Source: Nitrosospira multiformis
Lineage (GTDB): Bacteria; Pseudomonadota; Gammaproteobacteria; Burkholderiales; Nitrosomonadaceae
Assembly: GCF_900111585.1 (NCBI RefSeq)
Contig: NZ_FOHI01000001.1
Coordinates: forward strand, 496,001 to 560,000
Length of the DNA: 64,000 bases
Reading direction: 5' to 3'
Positions 9,750-17,551 of this stretch are shown here, one piece after another; within the stretch, counting starts at the first letter, position 1, and each line of letters opens with the position of its first letter. Under the pieces are notes generated by a model. The model had not been told where the DNA came from and ran no database searches. It was given only the letters and a program-made list of their open reading frames with translations. The position numbers and the translations under genes are program-made.

Positions 9750-9774
9750 GGTGAGACAGTCGAGCCATCTCACC
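9750..9774. terminator. Hairpin in convergent gap, weak terminator candidate
   Basis: A 7-bp perfect inverted repeat (GGTGAGA / TCTCACC) with an 11-base loop lies between the convergent S51 peptidase and cupredoxin-propeller genes. Neither strand has a strong T-run after it, so intrinsic termination is uncertain. No other feature is seen in the 250-base gap. Confidence 0.35.
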
Positions 9775-9824
9775 GCTTTCCATTGGCTGGAGTTTTCTAC
9801 CCCAGGTAATAATCTTACAAATTG

Positions 9825-11663
9825 CTACTGGGCCGGGTTCTGTTGGGCAGCCGTCAACTGGCTTTTCCATGTGGCAGGTAAATTCTGAACCCAGCCATTG
9901 TAGATGACGGGGACTGGGAGGACGCCTTGACCCCCCATCCCCGGATTCCCGGTAATGGTGGCATCACCCTGAGTTCCCGCAGACGCGAAGAGCCCTACTT
10001 TTCCCGCAATTACAGCATCCGATGGATTGCCATCTCCATTTGGATCGGGATCGACGACGAGTAATCTATTCGAAAATTTGCTCGCAACATAGGCATAGTA
10101 TCCCCCTCCCTGCTTGGCGCCATATTGCACACCATGGCAGCCGGGATCACATGGAAGCATGGCAACAACCGTGTCTGAAGTTGGTACGCCGGGACGAGTA
10201 TCGATCACGGTAATGGTCCCGGTGAGCATATTGGCGGTCACCATGTTTTTCCCATCCGGAGAGACAGGAGTTTGAATCGGCAGAGCGCCTACAGGACCGG
10301 TAATCGCGCCGGTGACCGGGTTATAGTTGGCAATCAGATTGATGGTCTTGATAACGGCATGAGTGTTCATGTTGATCACCGTCATCGTGTTGTCCAGCAT
10401 GTTGGCCACATAATACTTGCTGGCATCCGGCATCATTCCCGTGGCCAGCGGGTGACCAAAGGGAGTGCTCGCGGGCAGAATGGACTCGACACTGTTTGAG
10501 CCGAAGCTATACTGTGTGGTATCCCCCGTGAGGACATTCGGGGTAACCATTCTTTTTCCATCATGGCTCATCCAGTGCGCATGAGCATTTCCCCGTCCGA
10601 TATCTATACGCCGCTCCACTCCGGTCGCAAGTGGCGCAAGTTCCATGACCGAGTCTGTCCGTGTGTCTCCATTGTTGGTGACATGAAGCTCGTCGGTATC
10701 CGTCCGCGTCATCACATGAGCCGGTGCTTCACCTACCGACACATTGCGAATCAATGCTCCTGTCTGACGATCGTAGACGGCTAATTTACTGTCGAACCAT
10801 TGCGTCGCGTAAATGAGATTCTGATTTCGATCGGTCCACATGTTGTGCGCGTTATTCATGTTGATCGACGGTAATGCGACCTTTCGGGTTACCTCCCACG
10901 TTGCGCCGCTTACAGCGGTAACCGTGCCTGGTTTTGATTTGCCGGAAGCGGTTTCGAACTGCGTTGCCACCCATACTTCGCCCACTGCGGGCATGACCGG
11001 ATTCTGGAGAGACTCCAGGACGCGATCATTCCCATAGCGGGCATTGAGCACGGCAGGTAGATTGACTACGCCTATGTCCACCCGCACATCCACATTCGGA
11101 TAGGTGATGTGCCAGGGCGTATTGGAGGCGTAATTCTGCCAGTTTGCCGGATTGGTCGCGACAAAGAAGGTGTGCAGCAAACGGGTGGCGAGATCACTGC
11201 TGCTTGGAACCGTGATGCCGTTGATCAAGCTGATAGAATTCCCCAAATCCAGCCCGCTCGTATTCGGGTCATCGACAATGACGGCCCCTAGCATGTAGGG
11301 ATGGATACTGCAGGTAAAGACATACAAACCGGGGGTTTTCAAGGTAACGCTGTCTCCGCCTTTTCTTGGTGGGGTGTTAAACGGCATACCCGCTGCGCCT
11401 GTTGGATAAATTACGCTGGTTCGGGTGTGAACCGTGTTTGAATTCCCTGAAAAATTTACCCGCACCCCCGGTTTTGCCACGGCCAGCGAGCGCGTGCCGG
11501 CAATTGTTGTGCCGGTATCAAACCAGCGGGCAGGGTTATCGGTGAGCGAGAAGTTGACTTCGTTTCCACCAGCAAGACTGACTCCCGGGTGGAACAGGGC
11601 CATCATGGCGGCGATAGAAACATATCTGTAGATGCAGGTGCCCTTTAATGATGATATTGGCAT
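9825..11663 (-). CDS. Secreted cupredoxin and YVTN-type beta-propeller fusion protein
   Basis: A 612-residue exported protein. The ATG at 11663 is preferred over upstream in-frame starts because AAAGGGG lies just upstream and a signal peptide follows directly (hydrophobic residues about 12-30, SLAGG cleavage-like site). Residues about 35-130 form a cupredoxin domain with candidate type-1 copper ligands His79 and the cluster FTCSIHPYM (Cys118, His121, Met124). The rest (about 180-590) shows repeated blades of the YncE/lactonase type, for example FDSKLAVYDRQTGALI, NTMTVINMNTHAVI and GTITVIDTRPG. Function is unknown; a periplasmic copper redox or binding role is inferred. It is transcribed convergently with the S51 gene and divergently from gspG. 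Confidence 0.8.
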   Translation of the reverse strand: MPISSLKGTCIYRYVSIAAMMALFHPGVSLAGGNEVNFSLTDNPARWFDTGTTIAGTRSLAVAKPGVRVNFSGNSNTVHTRTSVIYPTGAAGMPFNTPPRKGGDSVTLKTPGLYVFTCSIHPYMLGAVIVDDPNTSGLDLGNSISLINGITVPSSSDLATRLLHTFFVATNPANWQNYASNTPWHITYPNVDVRVDIGVVNLPAVLNARYGNDRVLESLQNPVMPAVGEVWVATQFETASGKSKPGTVTAVSGATWEVTRKVALPSINMNNAHNMWTDRNQNLIYATQWFDSKLAVYDRQTGALIRNVSVGEAPAHVMTRTDTDELHVTNNGDTRTDSVMELAPLATGVERRIDIGRGNAHAHWMSHDGKRMVTPNVLTGDTTQYSFGSNSVESILPASTPFGHPLATGMMPDASKYYVANMLDNTMTVINMNTHAVIKTINLIANYNPVTGAITGPVGALPIQTPVSPDGKNMVTANMLTGTITVIDTRPGVPTSDTVVAMLPCDPGCHGVQYGAKQGGGYYAYVASKFSNRLLVVDPDPNGDGNPSDAVIAGKVGLFASAGTQGDATITGNPGMGGQGVLPVPVIYNGWVQNLPATWKSQLTAAQQNPAQ

Positions 11664-12044
11664 GATAAGTGTATTCCCCTTTAGAAGTTTGATAATGAAA
11701 ATTGCTACGTATGAAAAATTCCATGCTTGATGCAACTGCAGACGTTGTTCCCGTCTGTCATTTGTTTTCCGGCTTCCCTGATTCTAAACATGCAAAATAA
11801 GCGTTAATTTATTCCTGTTTGGCGAATAAGGGATATGTTTTTTTTGAGATTATTGTTGACGTCACTTCCTGAGGCAGCTGAAAATTTTTATCGGCGAGGC
11901 CAATGTTGCGCTGCATCGAGACATGGATTATGAGGACAGATCGGGAGGCGCGTGCCATGGTGCAAAACCGGAATCGACAATGAACAGTTTCTTGAGTAAT
12001 CTTCGTTCCATTTTGTCCGTTTTTTGATAGGTATTTACATAAAA
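11664..12044. other. Divergent intergenic region upstream of gspG
   Basis: About 380 AT-rich bases that should hold promoters for the cupredoxin-propeller gene (minus) and gspGHIJKLM (plus). A TTGACG box at 11856-11861 sits inside the palindrome TGACGTCA but has no good -10 partner. No coding frame or RNA element is recognised. Confidence 0.4.
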
Positions 12045-12548
12045 ATGATGGAGAAATCTGTTTCCAATCTGCTCTCTGAAAGACTACGCGCTTCAGGCCA
12101 TTTGACCGCCCTGGAGCATGAACCGCGCGGAAGGCAGCATGGCTTTACTTTGCTCGAGGTCATGGTGGTGGTCGTGATTCTAGGAATTCTCGCTGTAATG
12201 GTGGTGCCGAAAATCATCAGTCGTCCTGACGAAGCGCGTATCATCGCGGCAAAACAGGATGTCGCAAGCCTGATGCAGATGCTTAAGCTGTACCGTCTTG
12301 ACAACCATCGCTACCCCAAGACCGAACAGGGATTGCAGGCGCTGGTAACGAAGCCGACCGATCCACCGATTCCACCCAACTGGAAAGCCGGAGGATATAT
12401 CGAGCGTCTTCCAAAGGATCCCTGGGGCAACCCTTATCAATACCTGAACCCTGGGGTTCACGGCGAAATCGACGTTTTCAGTTTCGGGGCAGATGGTGCC
12501 CGCGGGGGAGACGGTAACGATGCGGATATCGGCTCCTGGAATCTGTAA
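12045..12548 (+). CDS. gspG: Major pseudopilin GspG
   Basis: Major pseudopilin of the T2SS (about 167 residues from the ATG at 12045; a TTG at 12024 is an alternative start). The prepilin peptidase site is RQHG^FTLLEV with Glu at mature position 5, followed by the long hydrophobic helix VMVVVVILGILAVMVVP. The C-terminal GspG signature is present: YPKTEQGLQAL, LPKDPWGNPYQY and the Ca-binding loop region around FGADGARGGDG. The leader before the cleavage site is unusually long (about 31 residues). First gene of the plus-strand block gspGHIJKLM. Confidence 0.95.
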   Translation: MMEKSVSNLLSERLRASGHLTALEHEPRGRQHGFTLLEVMVVVVILGILAVMVVPKIISRPDEARIIAAKQDVASLMQMLKLYRLDNHRYPKTEQGLQALVTKPTDPPIPPNWKAGGYIERLPKDPWGNPYQYLNPGVHGEIDVFSFGADGARGGDGNDADIGSWNL

Positions 12549-12562
12549 GGCCAACAGGATTC

Positions 12563-13081
12563 GTGACTGAGATAAAAGCCGGAGGCGGATTCACGCTCAT
12601 CGAAGTACTTGTCGCACTGGTGATCATCGGGCTTTTTGCTGGACTGATCAGCAGCACGGTGCAACCGGACGAACGGGCTCTTCTTCGTGTCGAAGCGGAA
12701 CGGCTGGCGCAACTCCTTGACCTGGCGGGAACCGAGGCGCGCATGTCAGGAAGATCTGTCGCCTGGACAACAGACGGCGCAAGCTATCGGTTCTGGGGGA
12801 ATCAACGGGGTGCCGGTTGGTCGGAAATTCGTAACAATGATCTCTTCCGTGAGCGGAAGTTTCCGCAGGGGATGAAGATCGCGGGGATGTTGATCGAGAT
12901 GTCGCCAGCAGATTTTATGCGGCTGGAGTTCCATCCTCACGGTTTCATGCCGGCTTACGCCATAAAGATATCTTTTGGGACGGAGCGCTATACAGTCGCA
13001 GGATCTCCGGTCGGCGATGTGCAGGCATTGCCGGGAGAGGGAAGACCGAATGATGAAATCATATCCGGGCAGCTGCGGTAG
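12563..13081 (+). CDS. gspH: Minor pseudopilin GspH
   Basis: A 172-residue minor pseudopilin. A GTG start at 12563 follows an ACAGGA ribosome-binding site. The very short leader MTEIKAGG precedes the prepilin-peptidase site G^FTLIEV with Glu5 and a hydrophobic helix. The C-terminal part shows the GspH-type beta domain (LEFHPHGFM). It lies 14 bases after gspG and its end overlaps the start of gspI by 32 bases. Confidence 0.88.
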   Translation: MTEIKAGGGFTLIEVLVALVIIGLFAGLISSTVQPDERALLRVEAERLAQLLDLAGTEARMSGRSVAWTTDGASYRFWGNQRGAGWSEIRNNDLFRERKFPQGMKIAGMLIEMSPADFMRLEFHPHGFMPAYAIKISFGTERYTVAGSPVGDVQALPGEGRPNDEIISGQLR

Positions 13082-13457
13082 AGGCCGGGGATTCACGCTG
13101 GTTGAGGTTCTGGTCGCATTGGCAATCATTGCGGTTGCTCTCATGGCCGCATTACGTGTCGCAGGGCAGGGTACGCTCAATGTCGGTGAATTGCGCTCGC
13201 GCCTGCTGGCGGGATGGGTTGCGGAAAATCTCCTGACAGAGCAGCGTACCCGTGGCGCCTGGCCATCGCCGGGCACATATCGTGGAACAGCAAAACAAGG
13301 AAATATGGATTTCACGTGGCGGGCGGATATTACGGAAACCGCAAATCCCTCATTTCGGCGAGCCAATATTTCGGTATTTGCGCCTGTTGGAGAATCGCAC
13401 CTGCTTGCGCATCTGACAGGATACCTGGCGCAACCGGCAGTCCCGGGGAATCCGTGA
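13050..13457 (+). CDS. gspI: Minor pseudopilin GspI
   Basis: About 135 residues, starting at the double ATG 13050/13053 which has GGGAGAGGG just upstream. The prepilin-peptidase site RGRG^FTLVEV has Glu5, followed by the helix ALAIIAVALMAALRVA and the GspI-type domain (WVAENLLTE). Together with GspJ and GspK it forms the tip of the pseudopilus. It overlaps gspH by 32 bases, which implies coupled translation. The following 116 bases before gspJ contain no separate gene. Confidence 0.9.
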   Translation: MMKSYPGSCGRGRGFTLVEVLVALAIIAVALMAALRVAGQGTLNVGELRSRLLAGWVAENLLTEQRTRGAWPSPGTYRGTAKQGNMDFTWRADITETANPSFRRANISVFAPVGESHLLAHLTGYLAQPAVPGNP

Positions 13458-13573
13458 GCAAGCTGTCGGAACAGGGCGATGGCAGCTTATATGGAATGGA
13501 AGATGCTGCTCAACACTCCTATGACTTCTTGCCTTCATATCGCCGACGAGGAAGGTATTCATAATCCATTTCC

Positions 13574-14194
13574 ATGAAATCCATGCGTGAAACCGGATTC
13601 CAGGGATTTACCCTGATTGAGCTGCTGGTTGCGCTGACTGTTCTGTCTTTGCTGGCAGTGATGTCTTATCGTGGACTTGGAGCGATACTCGATGCGCAAG
13701 AGTATGTCAAGCGGGAAACTGAAAAATGGCGCCGCATAAATTTATTCCTCACAAGGTTTGAGCATGATGTGCAACTTGCGATACCGCGTCCGGTTCGAAC
13801 CGGCTCAGGCGTCTTGCCGGCCTGGCGTGGAGTGATTAAAGCCGCACCCGATGGGGGCTTATTGCCTTACATGGAATTCAGTCGTCTGGGTTCCATCGAA
13901 GAAACGGATGCCGCACGGCGGATCGCCTATCAGTTGAATGATAAACGGGAAATCGAGCTTTGGTTGTGGCCTGGTCTCGACATCGGCCCCCGGACAGTGG
14001 CCATGCGTTATCCGGTATTGGCTGGGGTGGCGAAAATGGAGTTGCACTATCTTACCGCAAATCGTGCATGGGTGAATGCATGGCCAAGTGGAGCGCCTGA
14101 CGCGCCGGTGTCTACGATTTCTTCCATTCCACAAGCCGTGCGCCTGCGCATTGCCCTTGCCTCGGGAGAGGAAATAGAACGTATTTTCCAATGA
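13574..14194 (+). CDS. gspJ: Minor pseudopilin GspJ
   Basis: A 206-residue minor pseudopilin. The short leader ends in the cleavage site FQG^FTLIEL with Glu5 and a hydrophobic helix. The downstream sequence has the GspJ pattern: SYRGLGAILDAQ, FLTRFEHDVQLAIPRPVR and a basic Y/W-rich C-terminus with PQAVRLRIAL. The start could equally be the ATG at 13583. It is 4 bases upstream of gspK. Confidence 0.92.
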   Translation: MKSMRETGFQGFTLIELLVALTVLSLLAVMSYRGLGAILDAQEYVKRETEKWRRINLFLTRFEHDVQLAIPRPVRTGSGVLPAWRGVIKAAPDGGLLPYMEFSRLGSIEETDAARRIAYQLNDKREIELWLWPGLDIGPRTVAMRYPVLAGVAKMELHYLTANRAWVNAWPSGAPDAPVSTISSIPQAVRLRIALASGEEIERIFQ

Positions 14195-14198
14195 AACC

Positions 14199-15113
14199 AT
14201 GAGAACAGGACAACGTGGGGTAGCAGTCGTGCTTGCCATGGGTGTCGTGGCGCTCGCGTCGATAACCGCAACAGCGATCATTACCGCCCAGGGTATCTGG
14301 TCACGGCAAAGCCAGCTTGCGCAGGATTACGTTCAGGCGCAAGCGATGGTCAAGGCGGGGGTGGACTGGGTCCGCGCTGTGCTGAGCGATGACAGCCGTA
14401 TGGGCAGTATCGATCACCTGGGCGAACCCTGGGCATTGCAAATTCCGGCAATGCCCGTTGAAAACGGTGAACTCACGGGCCACATCCACGATCAGCAGGG
14501 CTTGTTCAATCTGAACAACCTGGCTCCCGATGGAAAAATCAGTGCGACACAGCTTGCTTACTTCAAGCGCTTGCTGGCCTTGCTCGATTTGCCGGATGCG
14601 CTTGCCGATGCATTGGCTGACTGGATAGACGTTGACAGCGAACCTCGTCCCCAGCACGGCGCCGAGGATGAATATTACGGTGTGCTGAACCCTTCTTACC
14701 TTACTGCCAACAGGCCCTTGACCGATGTAGCGGAACTGGCCCGCATTCGTGGTTTCAACAGGGATATCCGCGTGCGTTTGCGCCCGTTCGTGACGGCTCT
14801 GCCGAGCTTTACCACTGTCAATGTCAATACGGCGCCCCCCGAAGTGCTTGCTGCCGTTGTTGAGGGTCTGGGAATTGGAAATGCCCGCATATTGACTCTC
14901 CAGCGCGCGCGCGCCCATTTTCGTGATCATGCCGATTTTCTCAACCGTCTTCCTCAGGGCGCTGCGGTAGAGGAAAACGATATTGGCACCAGTAGCAATT
15001 ATTTTCTCACGACCCTCAGCGTAGTTATCGGAGAAGCCCATGCCGGGGGAGTGATCCTCCTTAACCGTGAGGAGGGCGGCTGGCCCGCTATTGTCTGGCG
15101 TAAATATTCATGA
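14199..15113 (+). CDS. gspK: Pseudopilus tip protein GspK
   Basis: A 304-residue atypical minor pseudopilin. The N-terminus RTGQRG^VAVVLAMG has the prepilin-peptidase site but, as is typical of GspK, no Glu at position 5. The large globular domain shows LFNLNNL, LADWIDVDSEP and a helix-hairpin-helix-like TVNVNTAPPEVLAA motif, all GspK hallmarks. It caps the GspI-GspJ-GspK tip. Its stop overlaps the start of gspL by 4 bases. Confidence 0.94.
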   Translation: MRTGQRGVAVVLAMGVVALASITATAIITAQGIWSRQSQLAQDYVQAQAMVKAGVDWVRAVLSDDSRMGSIDHLGEPWALQIPAMPVENGELTGHIHDQQGLFNLNNLAPDGKISATQLAYFKRLLALLDLPDALADALADWIDVDSEPRPQHGAEDEYYGVLNPSYLTANRPLTDVAELARIRGFNRDIRVRLRPFVTALPSFTTVNVNTAPPEVLAAVVEGLGIGNARILTLQRARAHFRDHADFLNRLPQGAAVEENDIGTSSNYFLTTLSVVIGEAHAGGVILLNREEGGWPAIVWRKYS

Positions 15114-16366
15114 GTCTGCTAAGAATCCGGTGTCCTCTTCTGGAGGAATCATTGAGTTGCCAGTGGATATGGATTAGCGATGATGGACTGCCCTTGACAG
15201 GAGAAGGGCAGATAGCTGATCTGCCGAAAAACGCGAGTTCTCTCCAGTTGATCATTCCAGCTGCCCAGGTTTTGCTCACACGGGCACGCTTACCTGACGC
15301 TGCGAGGCGGCAGACTGGATCAGTACTGGCTTTTGCGGTTGAAGAAGAGATGCTGCGTGAGCCTGACGCTAATCAGGTGAGCTGGATCGGTTCCGCTGGA
15401 GACGAAGGCATACTCGCGACAGTGGATAAAAAAGGTTTGACGCAGTGTCTCGATGCGCTTCAGGCAGCTGCTATCCAAGTGGATGAAATTTACTGTGAAA
15501 CACTGTTATTGCCATGGACGCCGGGAGAATGGAGTTTCGTCTGGGATGGCCAGGAAGGTTTTGTGCGCACCGGCGAGTTTGAAGGGGGAGCAACAGATTG
15601 CGGAGACGACGCATCTCCTCCGCTGTCATTGCATCTCATGCTCGAAGATGCGGAAAGGCATGGAGCGAGACCGACATCCATCGCGCTCTATACAATTGAG
15701 CCTGAAGGCTCAATGACATTTGAGAGGAGTGCCGGTGGGATCATGAAGAATCCCGTGGGAGCGCCAGATATCGAAGCGTGGCAACGGGTGCTCGGTATTC
15801 CTGTATATATTGCGGGGACCTGGGATTGGCGCAGGGCACCGCAATCCAGTATCAGCTTGCTCCAGAAACACAAACGCTGGCCTCTTTTCAGTGGACTTCT
15901 TTCACGTCTGCGGCCAGCAGTCTGTATCGGCGCGGCAGCATTGGTGATCCACTCCTTAGCCGTTGCCGCTGACTGGGCATTGCTTGCCAATGAAGAGCGT
16001 GCCTTGCATCAGCAAATGGAAACCCGGTTTCGCGCCCTATTTCCGGCTGCGGTCGCGGTAGTGGACCCTGCGCTACAGATGCGCCGAAAGCTCATCGAAG
16101 CGCGGCATGCGGCAGGGGTTCCCGATACCGCCGATTTCTTGCCCATGATCAAAACAGTGGGACCGGCATTGAGCGAACTAGCCTCTGGCAGTCTGCATGC
16201 GATTTCCTATGATAGCGGAAGAATAATGCTTGAGCTGGCCGCCGAGGAAGGACTCGCGAACCGTATTGCCGCCCGGTTGCGGGAAAACGATCTGAGTGTG
16301 GATATCAATTCGGCACCGGCAGATGCGGGAGCCGGAATCGTTGTGCTCGTGGTGAGGACTCCGTGA
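15110..16366 (+). CDS. gspL: Type II secretion protein GspL
   Basis: A 418-residue bitopic inner-membrane protein. The cytoplasmic N-terminal half (residues 1-260) has the actin-like GspL fold that binds GspE, with LPDAARRQTGSVLAFAVEE as a recognisable stretch. One transmembrane helix at about residues 270-295 is followed by a periplasmic ferredoxin-like domain that pairs with GspM. It overlaps gspK by 4 bases at its start and gspM by 4 bases at its end. Confidence 0.88.
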   Translation: MSLLRIRCPLLEESLSCQWIWISDDGLPLTGEGQIADLPKNASSLQLIIPAAQVLLTRARLPDAARRQTGSVLAFAVEEEMLREPDANQVSWIGSAGDEGILATVDKKGLTQCLDALQAAAIQVDEIYCETLLLPWTPGEWSFVWDGQEGFVRTGEFEGGATDCGDDASPPLSLHLMLEDAERHGARPTSIALYTIEPEGSMTFERSAGGIMKNPVGAPDIEAWQRVLGIPVYIAGTWDWRRAPQSSISLLQKHKRWPLFSGLLSRLRPAVCIGAAALVIHSLAVAADWALLANEERALHQQMETRFRALFPAAVAVVDPALQMRRKLIEARHAAGVPDTADFLPMIKTVGPALSELASGSLHAISYDSGRIMLELAAEEGLANRIAARLRENDLSVDINSAPADAGAGIVVLVVRTP

Positions 16367-16854
16367 GGAAACGGCTGCGGAAAGCATGGGAATCACGCTC
16401 TCCCCGTGAGCGGCGGGTCATCACAATATTAGGGGTGGTTTTGAGTGCGGTACTTTATCTGTGGCTGGTCAGCTCGGCGGACAGGGCGCGTACCCGGTTG
16501 CGCTCGAACCTTCCGCAACTGCGCGTCCAGGCGAAAGAGTTCGAGCAACAGGCGGTTGGGTACGAGCATATAAAGGTTGCCCCATCCCCGCCCCCGTCAT
16601 CCGGCGATTTGCATGCACTCGCGCAAACCCAGGCAGACATCCTCGGACTTTCTCATGCTTTGAATGGCATTGATGCGCTGGGGGATGATCAGGTTCAGGT
16701 CACGTTTAAGGCTGTGCCCTTCGCGGATTGGCTGAAGTGGACTGTAGCAATGCAGTTACAGCGTGTGCGTTTCGAAAAGGGCCGGATTGAGGCCTTGCCC
16801 GAACCGGGAATAGTGACCGTGACGGGAACATTCGTTCGTGCCACTACAGAGTAG
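16363..16854 (+). CDS. gspM: Type II secretion protein GspM
   Basis: A 163-residue inner-membrane protein starting at a GTG that overlaps the gspL stop. It has one N-terminal transmembrane helix (about residues 20-40) preceded by a basic RSPRERR stretch, a coiled segment and a ferredoxin-like C-terminal domain with VTFKAVPFADWLKW. GspM is the least conserved core component, and position plus topology support the call. No gspN follows, and no prepilin peptidase (gspO/pilD) is present in the window. Confidence 0.85.
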   Translation: MRKRLRKAWESRSPRERRVITILGVVLSAVLYLWLVSSADRARTRLRSNLPQLRVQAKEFEQQAVGYEHIKVAPSPPPSSGDLHALAQTQADILGLSHALNGIDALGDDQVQVTFKAVPFADWLKWTVAMQLQRVRFEKGRIEALPEPGIVTVTGTFVRATTE

Positions 16855-16860
16855 TGCCCA

Positions 16861-16890
16861 ATAACGGCCAGACCCGTTATAGCGTTTTTT
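16861..16890 (+). terminator. Intrinsic terminator of the gspGHIJKLM block
   Basis: A 7-bp perfect stem (ATAACGG at 16861-16867, CCGTTAT at 16874-16880) with a 6-base loop is followed by T6 at 16885-16890. It begins 7 bases after the gspM stop. Confidence 0.65.
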
Positions 16891-17551
16891 GGCGAGCTGT
16901 GACCGATAAGCGGTAGCAGTTACGCCAGAAGATAATCTTATCCCCACAGATGTTTCTTACCCTCGGACTTCATTCGTCATAGTCTCGTCGCTTTTCAACG
17001 ACACTCGCATCCCCTTATTCTCAAGAATCTATCCTCTACCGCTCATTTCTGCGTCGCTGGAAGGCGACGGTCAAGGGGAACCCGCTTCCCCTCAAGTATC
17101 TGTTTTAGCTAAAAAAGCATGGTTGGCATAGAAAATGCTTTAACGAGCTCAAGCTGATCATTTATTGGAAAAGATAGGGACTGAAACAACAAAAGAAATA
17201 TTTGAGAGAGCGCTGCTCTGCAGGAACCCATTCAGTTTGTTAGTTTGTTTTGCGGCAATTCGATTTGCCCATGATGTCACAGAGAATTTCCTCAGCTAAT
17301 TCCCTGAACCATTCCATTGCAGGCTACGGCGCGAGCCGCTAGCTCGACCGATATTCCGGCAGGAGTCTCAGAACTTCAGCTTCGGGCCAGCGCGCTGCAT
17401 CTCAATCAGCAACCCCGGATTGGATAAGTATTGGCTTGCTTATTTCCAGATTTCTATGGAAAGGCGCAGGGCGCGTTATCAACGTACGACCTACAGATTT
17501 ATTGCTGCTTTTTTTGAAACTTGATTTTTCACAATCAGAAAGGAGTCGAAC
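16891..17551. other. Long intergenic region upstream of the first subtilase
   Basis: About 660 bases without a recognisable gene. It contains two short hairpins (GTCGCTggaaGGCGAC near 17053-17067 and GGGGAA-cccgc-TTCCCC at 17075-17091), but no T-run after them. An AAGGAG ribosome-binding site ends about 7 bases before the GTG at 17552. I searched for the conserved GACGCAAAG core of a c-di-GMP-I riboswitch, as found upstream of the paralogue, and it is absent here. Confidence 0.5.

Noticed and set aside
11664-11735. In-frame start at 11735 for the cupredoxin-propeller protein
   Set aside because: The ATG at 11663 has AAAGGGG upstream and is followed directly by a signal peptide; the longer form would bury the signal sequence.
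17100-17551. A c-di-GMP riboswitch upstream of subtilase copy A
   Set aside because: The GACGCAAAG core and the GAAA tetraloop stem are not present; only short unrelated hairpins are.
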